Source: an uncultured Pseudomonadota bacterium (lineage in GTDB: Bacteria; Pseudomonadota; Gammaproteobacteria; Methylococcales; Methylomonadaceae). From it: a stretch of DNA of 34,882 nt. The notes beneath the pieces are model-generated. The model was not told the origin of the DNA, did not search any database, and was given only the letters and a program-made list of their open reading frames with translations. Positions 27,901 to 34,882 of this stretch are shown in pieces. The stretch is taken from contig CAIQZX010000214.1 of the NCBI GenBank assembly GCA_903876445.1, positions 1 to 34,882 on the forward strand. Reading direction: 5' to 3'. The position numbers and the translations under genes were made by a program. The first letter of the stretch is position 1, and each line of letters opens with the position of its first letter.

Positions 27901-30091
27901 CCAAATTCAAATGCGCCGTAATAGTAAATAAATTGTCTTGTTGTTCAAGTTGCGTGTTAATTAACGTGTCGCCTAATAAATGTAATCCAATTTGCCAATG
28001 AATAGCCCGACGTTTTTCCGGATTTAGAAAACATAAAACCGCTTCTTGAACGCGATCATGAATAAATTGTAATTCGGCTTTATTTTCAATTAACAAACCT
28101 AAATTTAATACCGGTTTTAATCTTTCAAATAGCATTTGATACGAAATTTCATGAATCAGAGCAACCTCTTCCGCAGAAAAACGATTTCCCATACACGCAC
28201 ACAACATCAAAATTTCAATGGTTTCTAAAGGTAATTGCCTTACTTTTGAACCAAATAATTCGACCACACTGGTAGGCATGTGAGATTGACTTATTTTAGC
28301 TATGTCCCAACCCCATTCCCCTTCTTCATTGACGTTTAATAATTGTTCATTGTGTAACCACGATAAACTTTCACTGACAAATAATGGATTTCCTTCTGTG
28401 AGTTCAACTAAAAAATTCGCCAAGGCTTCACATTGGTTGTGTTCCAAATCTAAAATGTAAGCCACCATTTCATGGCAATCATTTTTATTGAGGGGTGTTA
28501 AACGCAAATCATGTAATGGCAAACGTTTTTCTTGCATCATTTTCATAAGTTGACTTAACGGATGATTCGCGTCAACTTCATTGTTGCGATATGCGCCAAT
28601 GAAAAATAAATACGGATAATCGGACACATTGGAAAATAAATGCCGAAAAAAATCAAACGTCGCACTATCGCACCATTGCAAATCATCAATAAACAGCACT
28701 AACGGATATTCACGTTGTGCTAAACACGCCAAAAACCGTCCAAATAAATTATTAAATCGGTTTCGCGCTTCAACAGGCGGCAAACTCGATGCGTCGGGTT
28801 GTTCGCCAATGAGGATTTTTAATTCCGGAATCACGTCCGAAATGACGCGCCCTTGTGTCCCAATCGCTTTTAAAATACGACTTTTCCAAAACTCGACTTG
28901 CAAATCACTTTCTGTCAAAAGCGTGCGAATTAAATTTCGCAAGGCTTGCAATAACGAACTGTAAGGAATGTTTTTTTGATATTGATCAAATTTTCCTGAG
29001 GTGAAATAACCACGATGTTCAACCAATGGGCGTTGTAATTCTTGAATCAATCGTGTTTTCCCAATTCCGGGTAAACCTGAAATAAATACAGTTGAAAAAC
29101 CGCCGCGCGTCACTAAATCGTATTGATTTAAAATGGTTTTCGCTTCGATGCGTCGCCCGACCATTTTAGAAATAAAAATGACTCGCCGTTGATGATCTTG
29201 TAAACCGATTTTGAATTTCACCACGTTTTTTGAACTGTTATATTCCTCTGCACAACGATTTAAATCTTTATATAAACCTAAACCACTTTGATAACGTTTT
29301 TCAGGTTCTTTCAGACACATTTTAGCAATAATTTCACCTAACATTGGCGGCAAATTTTTATTGATGTGATGCACCGGTGCCGCTTGTTCAGCCAGATGTG
29401 AGTGAATTAACTCTAAGGGATCTGCACTTTTAAAGGGTAATTTTCCTGTCAATAATTCATAAAACACAACACCTAACGAATACATATCGGTAGAAAAATC
29501 AACACGATGGTTGATACGTCCGGTTTGTTCCGGTGAGGTATAAGCTAATGTACCTTCAACAAAATCTTGGTCATAAATAAAATGGCTGATTTCTCGAATA
29601 TCAATCGGCGTAATGAAATCTGTCAAATGTACAGCCAGTGTATCGGGATGAATTAAAATGTTATGCGGTTTTACGCCACCATGAATAATTCCCGCTTCAT
29701 GAATCACATTCAAAATTTCGGCTAATTGTCGGGCGATTTTAAAGAAATCATTAAATGAAATTGCATTTCCACCGCTCCATTCATCAAGTGGAAAATGAGA
29801 CGAAAAGTGCGAAAAATCACGTTGTACAATAAACTGCGTATCACCAAAACATTCAAACTTGATGGGTGTAATTACTCGTTCATCATCAATAATTTTCAGG
29901 CGTTCAATTTTCTGATGTAAATAACGCCGCTGATTTTCTTGACGCAACGGATGCTTAAATAATTTCAAAATGTAGAAGTCATTAGGTTGTTGTTTCAACA
30001 CAGCTTTGAAAACTAATGATTCTAAACTTTCACCTAATAATTCAAGTAAATGGTAATGTGGAATATGTATCGCGACATCATTGAGATTCAT
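24899..30091 (-). CDS. Giant kinase-like/STAND ATPase/GAF/histidine kinase
   Basis: A 1730-aa soluble sensor. Residues 10-280 form a Ser/Thr-kinase-like domain with the ATP lysine K43, HGGVKPHN (137-144) where HRDLKPxN is expected, DFI (158-160) for DFG, and SPEQ (186-189). An AAA_16/STAND ATPase follows, with Walker A GLPGIGKT (339-346) and Walker B LFIDD (466-470). About 700-1300 is a helical, TPR-like array. GAF spans about 1318-1468, then a coiled coil, a HisKA-like box with H1515 in NNIAHQWRQPLN, and an ATPase domain with N1630, DNGIG (1662-1666) and TGTGIGL (1685-1691). There is no receiver of its own. Because the HRD aspartate is glycine, the first domain may be a pseudokinase. It is the first gene of a two-gene operon. 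The architecture is known from cyanobacteria and Beggiatoa-like bacteria; the signal is unknown. Confidence 0.92.
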   Translation of the reverse strand: MNLNDVAIHIPHYHLLELLGESLESLVFKAVLKQQPNDFYILKLFKHPLRQENQRRYLHQKIERLKIIDDERVITPIKFECFGDTQFIVQRDFSHFSSHFPLDEWSGGNAISFNDFFKIARQLAEILNVIHEAGIIHGGVKPHNILIHPDTLAVHLTDFITPIDIREISHFIYDQDFVEGTLAYTSPEQTGRINHRVDFSTDMYSLGVVFYELLTGKLPFKSADPLELIHSHLAEQAAPVHHINKNLPPMLGEIIAKMCLKEPEKRYQSGLGLYKDLNRCAEEYNSSKNVVKFKIGLQDHQRRVIFISKMVGRRIEAKTILNQYDLVTRGGFSTVFISGLPGIGKTRLIQELQRPLVEHRGYFTSGKFDQYQKNIPYSSLLQALRNLIRTLLTESDLQVEFWKSRILKAIGTQGRVISDVIPELKILIGEQPDASSLPPVEARNRFNNLFGRFLACLAQREYPLVLFIDDLQWCDSATFDFFRHLFSNVSDYPYLFFIGAYRNNEVDANHPLSQLMKMMQEKRLPLHDLRLTPLNKNDCHEMVAYILDLEHNQCEALANFLVELTEGNPLFVSESLSWLHNEQLLNVNEEGEWGWDIAKISQSHMPTSVVELFGSKVRQLPLETIEILMLCACMGNRFSAEEVALIHEISYQMLFERLKPVLNLGLLIENKAELQFIHDRVQEAVLCFLNPEKRRAIHWQIGLHLLGDTLINTQLEQQDNLFTITAHLNLGRLETLKEEEMLELATINFHAGNKALNSLATLAANEYFRNGIDLLPQDAWEKHYAFTFRLHQRLAKTELMAGRYDLSEKLLDTLLNQAVDDLDRAEALAEQTTSLSSIGNFIKAIETANRGLSYFDKAIPDEAEKASQRTAELMAKIHENNLDVWQKILEMPFTQERRSKIELAFYSELIPDLYMSGRVPQLYLSAAQSTLHCLEGGMDESVIYSFSIMGLNLGEQGQFDLAFKYEDLAHELCTNYPDTFGATRGINGIVWCNMHSRSHPAEIVAYCQKGIQSGKNCGDLYNAGLTYAPLMWNLQVQGADFQKIETIATECLDFSQKNQLSFSVGIAKAMQAGWIEPMKSHSAPLIPMIETLKLWENNNHVASAGSYFVHLGMCHYYYGRYEEADESLQRVNRYLTGLTDNVLKRQWYVFQALNALRLHIKNGGDKEILMIKLDDLIAPVKTWATLGVLLQPYLQLYQAEYAYCFGDFSESCPRYIEVIETARRLDYTFLEGFANESFSDWLRETGHQSNDIYCREAVRLYRLCGARGKEIQLLERLPISFEDERQTNNNYIENLSSLVLPNLDVDYLVKSSLILSAEINQEKLLAKIMDVVLQSSGAQHGYLLMQNNGEWIVRIASHINSEMELENSSQSVNIETELCRGIVNYAFRTLDTVVLADAQTAVEFKNLPEVTKLGLRSLLCLPLRQQGQFIGILYLENRLAPDIFTPDRVRVTELLCQQAAISMENARMMAEIEQFNLALEKRVADEVAQNREKDHLLIQQSRLAVMGEMINNIAHQWRQPLNALGLVLGNLKDANRFGELTSEYLENQIVEGGRYIQNMSNTINDFRNFFNPNKDKEVFSLNNAIQKAAMLVGASFKANKIELVIDAPVSIEIEGFPNEYTQVLLNLMTNAKESILAKKNNSGYIHVQLRKLNNFAKVIITDNGIGINEQILPRLFDPYFSTKETGTGIGLYMSKMIIENNMNGQINVQNVKEGAEFVILTPISSKELKL

Positions 30092-30129
30092 AGCAAACCG
30101 TTTTTGAGTGTAGATTGAAATTCATTGTG

Positions 30130-30137
30130 ATTATAAT
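30130..30137. promoter_or_regulatory. Shared -10-like site between the sensor operon and aroG
   Basis: ATTATAAT reads as TATAAT on the plus strand (30132-30137) and on the minus strand (30135-30130). It lies 36 nt before aroG and 38 nt before the giant kinase gene, within their 82-nt gap, so it could serve both. Neither direction has a good -35. Confidence 0.35.
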
Positions 30138-30173
30138 GCGCCACTAAATTGAAAGTAACAGGAGAAATTCATT

Positions 30174-31241
30174 TTGCAAAAATATAACACCGATGACTTA
30201 CGCATTTCAGGCATGAAAGAAGTGATCGCCCCTGTGGAAGTTCATGCGGAAATACCGCTTTCAGAAAAAGCGGCACAAACGACATTTCAAACACGTCAAG
30301 CCATTCACAACATTTTAGCGGGTTATGATGACAGATTGGTTGCCGTCGTGGGTCCTTGTTCGATTCATGATACGAAAGCCGCGCATGAATACGCCGCGCT
30401 TTTGAAAAACGCGATGGCTGAACATGAAAAAGATTTGTTGATTGTGATGCGGGTATATTTTGAAAAACCGCGTACCACGGTGGGCTGGAAAGGTTTAATC
30501 AACGATCCGGATTTGGATTCCAGTTTTAATATCAATAAAGGTTTGCGAATCGCGCGGCAATTATTGCTTGATGTGAATGATATGGGCATTCCTGCTGCAA
30601 CGGAATATCTTGATTTAATCACACCGCAATATGTATCGGATTTAATTTCATGGGGCGCGATTGGCGCGAGAACGACGGAAAGCCAAGTGCATCGTGAATT
30701 AGCGTCGGGTTTATCCTGTCCAGTAGGCTTCAAAAATGCAACCGACGGCACAATTAAAATTGCGATTGATGCGATTGGCGCGGCAATGAGTCCACATCAT
30801 TTTTTATCATTGACGAAAGCAGGACATTCAGCCATTTTTTCCACAACAGGAAATGAAGATGTGCATATTATTTTGCGTGGTGGCAATCATCAGCCGAATT
30901 ACGACGCGGTAAATGTAAATCAAGTGGCGAAAAGTATGGAAAAAGTCCAATTGCGCCCAAACATTATGATTGATTTCAGTCATTCAAACAGTTTAAAACA
31001 ATGCCAACGACAATTGATTGTCGGTGATGATGTTGCCGCGCAAATTGCGAACGGTGATAAACGCATTATGGGTGTGATGATTGAAAGTCATTTGAAATCG
31101 GGTTCTCAATCAGTCGTTCCGAATCAAGAATTGATTTATGGGCAAAGTATTACCGATGCCTGTTTGTCGTGGGAAGATACGTTGCCGCTATTGCAAACCC
31201 TTGCGAATGCAGTTCAAAAAAGACGGAGTGTAAAAATATGA
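30174..31241 (+). CDS. 3-deoxy-7-phosphoheptulonate (DAHP) synthase, class I
   Basis: The 355-aa AroF/G/H-type enzyme catalyses the first step of the shikimate pathway from PEP and erythrose 4-phosphate. Family blocks are [68 protein letters not shown] and GVMIESHL. The start codon is TTG at 30174: [15 protein letters not shown] lines up with the E. coli AroG N-terminus, GGAG (30161-30164) lies 9 nt upstream, and no ATG occurs before codon 14. Which feedback type (Phe, Tyr or Trp) it is cannot be settled by eye. It overlaps the thiSG start (ATGA). Confidence 0.94.
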   Translation: MQKYNTDDLRISGMKEVIAPVEVHAEIPLSEKAAQTTFQTRQAIHNILAGYDDRLVAVVGPCSIHDTKAAHEYAALLKNAMAEHEKDLLIVMRVYFEKPRTTVGWKGLINDPDLDSSFNINKGLRIARQLLLDVNDMGIPAATEYLDLITPQYVSDLISWGAIGARTTESQVHRELASGLSCPVGFKNATDGTIKIAIDAIGAAMSPHHFLSLTKAGHSAIFSTTGNEDVHIILRGGNHQPNYDAVNVNQVAKSMEKVQLRPNIMIDFSHSNSLKQCQRQLIVGDDVAAQIANGDKRIMGVMIESHLKSGSQSVVPNQELIYGQSITDACLSWEDTLPLLQTLANAVQKRRSVKI

Positions 31242-32215
31242 TGATTTATGTCAATGGTAACGGACGTGAAATAGCTGAAAATAGCGTGATTTATGACGTT
31301 GTTGCCGAATTAGGTTTAACAGATAAAAAAATTGCAATTGAATTGAACGAAGAAATTTTGCCATTCCAAAATTTTGCCACACACATTTTAAAGGCGAATG
31401 ATAAATTAGAAATCGTTCAGGCGATTGGCGGCGGACAAGATGATTCTTTTCTTATTGCAGGCAAACGCTACCAATCGCGTTTGTTGGTTGGGACAGGAAA
31501 ATACAAAGATTTAGAAGAAACGCGCTTGGCGATTGAAGCAAGTGGCGCAGAAATTGTGACCGTTGCCATCCGTCGTACAAATATCGGACAAAATGCAGGC
31601 GAGCCAAATTTATTGGATGTCATTTCACCGGACAAATATACCATTTTGCCCAATACGGCTGGCTGTTACAGCGCAGAAGAAGCCGTGCGAACGTGTCGAT
31701 TGGCGCGTGAATTATTGGGTGGTCATAATTTAGTGAAACTCGAAGTTTTAGCTGACCAAAAAACATTATTTCCAAATGTCGCTGAAACCTATATTGCGGC
31801 TGAAATTTTGGTACGCGAAGGCTTTGAGGTCATGGTTTATACCAATGATGATCCGATTGCCGCGAAACGTTTAGAAGAAATGGGCTGTGTTGCCGTCATG
31901 CCACTGGCTGCACCGATTGGTTCGGGTTTAGGAATTCGGAATCCGTATAACATTTTGACGATTGTTGAAAATGCCAATGTGCCGATTTTAGTGGATGCAG
32001 GCGTAGGAACAGCGTCCGATGCCGCGATAGCAATGGAATTAGGTTGTGGAGGCGTGTTAATGAATACGGCAATTGCCGAAGCGAAAAATCCAATTTTAAT
32101 GGCTTCCGCAATGCGAAAAGGCATTCAAGCAGGACGCGAAGCTTTTTTAGCGGGTCGAATGCCACGAAAACGTTTTGCCTCGGCTTCTTCTCCAATCGAT
32201 GGGTTGTTTTTTTAG
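31238..32215 (+). CDS. thiG: Fused sulfur carrier ThiS / thiazole synthase ThiG
   Basis: The 325-aa protein joins two thiamin genes. Residues 1-66 are a ThiS-like beta-grasp domain ([12 protein letters not shown]...) ending in the diglycine region AIGGG (62-66). Residues 70-325 are ThiG, with [27 protein letters not shown], the Schiff-base lysine K167 in LVKLEVLAD, and [12 protein letters not shown]. ThiG makes the thiazole phosphate from deoxyxylulose phosphate, dehydroglycine and ThiS thiocarboxylate. The diglycine is internal here, so it cannot be adenylated by ThiF unless the chain is cut. The ATG overlaps the aroG stop, with GGAG (31225-31228) 9 nt upstream; a frame extension to 31169 lies inside aroG. 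Confidence 0.93.
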   Translation: MMIYVNGNGREIAENSVIYDVVAELGLTDKKIAIELNEEILPFQNFATHILKANDKLEIVQAIGGGQDDSFLIAGKRYQSRLLVGTGKYKDLEETRLAIEASGAEIVTVAIRRTNIGQNAGEPNLLDVISPDKYTILPNTAGCYSAEEAVRTCRLARELLGGHNLVKLEVLADQKTLFPNVAETYIAAEILVREGFEVMVYTNDDPIAAKRLEEMGCVAVMPLAAPIGSGLGIRNPYNILTIVENANVPILVDAGVGTASDAAIAMELGCGGVLMNTAIAEAKNPILMASAMRKGIQAGREAFLAGRMPRKRFASASSPIDGLFF

Positions 32216-32238
32216 GAAACGCCCCTTCCTTTTCGCCC

Positions 32239-32244
32239 TATAAT
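32239..32244 (+). promoter_or_regulatory. Candidate -10 of guaB
   Basis: TATAAT lies 35 nt before the guaB start, inside a small palindrome CCTAT-A-ATAGG (32237-32247). No clear -35 is present, and no terminator separates thiSG from guaB, so read-through is also possible. Confidence 0.4.
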
Positions 32245-32270
32245 AGGACGTTTATTTCATAAATAAGTAG

Positions 32271-33815
<1,545 letters not shown>

Positions 33816-33838
33816 CATTGTTATTTTGATTTTTTTGC

Positions 33839-33880
33839 AACGCTTTGTACGATTGAATCCGTCAAAGCGTTTGTTTTTTT
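33839..33880 (+). terminator. Intrinsic terminator between guaB and hisA
   Basis: AACGCTTTG (33839-33847) and CAAAGCGTT (33863-33871) pair over 9 bp, with an inner ACG/CGT extension across a bulged T, followed by TTGTTTTTTT. It ends the guaB transcript, which would include the CRISPR-like repeat and the guaB tail copy. Confidence 0.85.
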
Positions 33881-33905
33881 AAGTTTTTAAATAGGTTTTT
33901 ATTTT

Positions 33906-34637
33906 ATGCTACTTATCCCTGCGATTGATTTAAAAGAAGGAAAATGTGTCCGTTTGCGTCAAGGACGCATGGAAGATAACACCGTATTTTCAGATAACCC
34001 TGTTGAAGTCGCTGGACGATGGGTTGAAGCAGGTGCGAAACGGATTCATTTGGTGGATTTAGATGGCGCGTTTGCCGGCAAACCACGCAACGCTGAAGTC
34101 GTCACCGCGATTGCTAAAGCCTATCCGAATTTACCCGTGCAAATTGGCGGCGGCATTCGTGATGAGGCAACGATTCAAGCCTACTTAGATGCAGGCGTTC
34201 AATATGTGATTATCGGTACAAAAGCTGTGCAAGAACCGCAATTTGTCCGTGAAATGGCAGCGAAATTTGCGGGTCACGTCATGGTCGGTTTAGACGCAAA
34301 AGATGGCAAAGTTGCCACCGACGGTTGGGCAACCGTATCAGAATTTGATGTGATTGATTTAGCAACGCAATTCCAAAATGATGGTGTTGTGGCAATTATT
34401 TACACCGACATCGCACGCGATGGCATGATGCAAGGCGTAAACGTTGAAGCCACGGCAAGATTGGCGCGAGCCATTTCAATTCCCGTGATTGCATCGGGCG
34501 GCATTACCAATTTGGATGATATTTACGCGCTCGGTAAAGTGGCAAGCGACGGCATTATGGGCGCAATTACGGGACGAGCGATTTACGAAGGCACGTTAGA
34601 TTTCGCCGAAGGTCAACGAATTGCAGACCAATTTTAG
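33906..34637 (+). CDS. hisA: ProFAR isomerase HisA
   Basis: The 243-aa (beta/alpha)8-barrel (E. coli 245 aa) performs the fourth step of histidine biosynthesis, isomerising ProFAR to PRFAR. Signatures are [16 protein letters not shown] with the first catalytic Asp, [30 protein letters not shown], and the second Asp in [14 protein letters not shown], then VIASGGI. AGG lies about 9 nt before the ATG. hisF follows after 9 nt. The usual upstream hisB and hisH are not next to it; guaB is. Confidence 0.96.
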   Translation: MLLIPAIDLKEGKCVRLRQGRMEDNTVFSDNPVEVAGRWVEAGAKRIHLVDLDGAFAGKPRNAEVVTAIAKAYPNLPVQIGGGIRDEATIQAYLDAGVQYVIIGTKAVQEPQFVREMAAKFAGHVMVGLDAKDGKVATDGWATVSEFDVIDLATQFQNDGVVAIIYTDIARDGMMQGVNVEATARLARAISIPVIASGGITNLDDIYALGKVASDGIMGAITGRAIYEGTLDFAEGQRIADQF

Positions 34638-34646
34638 GAAATCAAC

Positions 34647-34882
34647 ATGAGTTTAGCGAAACGAATTATTCCCTGTTTAGATGTAGATAATGGGCGCGTC
34701 GTCAAAGGCGTGCAGTTTGTAGACATTCGCGACGCGGGCGATCCCGTTGAAATTGCCCGACGTTATGACCGCGAAGGCGCAGACGAAATTACCTTTTTAG
34801 ACATCACCGCGACACATGATAATCGCGCCACGATGGTTCACGTTGTTGAACAAGTGGCGAGTGAAGTCTTTATTCCATTGAC
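34647..34882 (+). CDS. hisF: Imidazole glycerol phosphate synthase subunit HisF (partial)
   Basis: The window ends 236 nt into this gene, giving 78 codons of a protein usually about 256 aa. The visible part, [21 protein letters not shown], then [27 protein letters not shown], is unmistakably HisF, with the catalytic Asp in CLDVD. HisF with HisH makes IGP and AICAR from PRFAR and glutamine. AGGA 7 nt before the ATG overlaps the hisA stop codon, so hisA and hisF are coupled. Confidence 0.95.
   Translation, partial: MSLAKRIIPCLDVDNGRVVKGVQFVDIRDAGDPVEIARRYDREGADEITFLDITATHDNRATMVHVVEQVASEVFIPL

Noticed and set aside
28629-28964. 111-aa plus-strand frame inside the giant kinase gene
   Set aside because: It is antisense to a strongly conserved ATPase domain and has no protein-like features; a shadow frame.
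33829-33856. Second CRISPR repeat one repeat-spacer unit downstream
   Set aside because: The bases at the expected place show no CTGCC/GGCAG stem or GTTCAC start; they lead into a normal terminator.

Overview
The window reads as chromosomal core sequence from a low-GC gammaproteobacterium. The gene order truB-rpsO-pnp, yqgE-ruvX, lptE-holA, clpA facing infA, and hisA-hisF is gammaproteobacterial. The A+T-rich base composition, the very large STAND-type ATPase/histidine kinase with a partner hybrid kinase, the heptad intergenic repeats and the iron-sulfur APS reductase together suggest Beggiatoa/Thiothrix-like bacteria (Thiotrichales). That last step is inference; no rRNA marker is present.

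Layout. 1-3.6 kb: infA facing clpA, then cysH (APS reductase), divergent from clpA across a 17-bp palindrome. 3.7-8 kb, minus strand: lpxH-truB-rpsO-pnp, with an intrinsic terminator between rpsO and pnp. 8-10 kb: yqgE-ruvX, then SURF1 (convergent with ruvX) and a divergent twin-transmembrane protein, two accessory genes of cytochrome c oxidase assembly. 10-15 kb: an ABC1/UbiB-type kinase divergent from edd (Entner-Doudoroff), a ZIP metal transporter and an Smr-domain protein. 15-22.6 kb, minus strand: htpX and an aspartate-type aminotransferase separated by heptad repeats; an unknown helical protein with a DUF486 membrane protein; galU-lipoprotein-acyltransferase; lptE-holA. 22.6-30.1 kb: a two-gene signalling operon, a 1730-aa kinase-like/STAND ATPase/GAF/histidine kinase followed by a REC-PAS-HK-REC hybrid kinase. 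30.2-34.9 kb, plus strand: DAHP synthase (TTG start), a fused ThiS-ThiG, guaB, hisA and the start of hisF.

The most unusual signal lies between guaB and hisA. A solitary 28-nt sequence that looks like a type I-F CRISPR repeat (33769-33796) sits 19 nt after the guaB stop. It is followed immediately by a near-copy of the last 18 nt of guaB. Aligned as a spacer, this copy matches the guaB tail directly downstream of a CC dinucleotide, the type I-F PAM, and its two mismatches within the coding part are synonymous. No cas or transposition gene is in the window. It may be a self-directed mini-CRISPR unit or the footprint of an RNA-guided (Tn7/CAST-like) or integrase-type element at the guaB 3' end. 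Other notable points: a kinase-like domain lacking the HRD aspartate in the giant sensor, a ThiS diglycine buried inside a ThiS-ThiG fusion, and several families of short dispersed repeats between genes.
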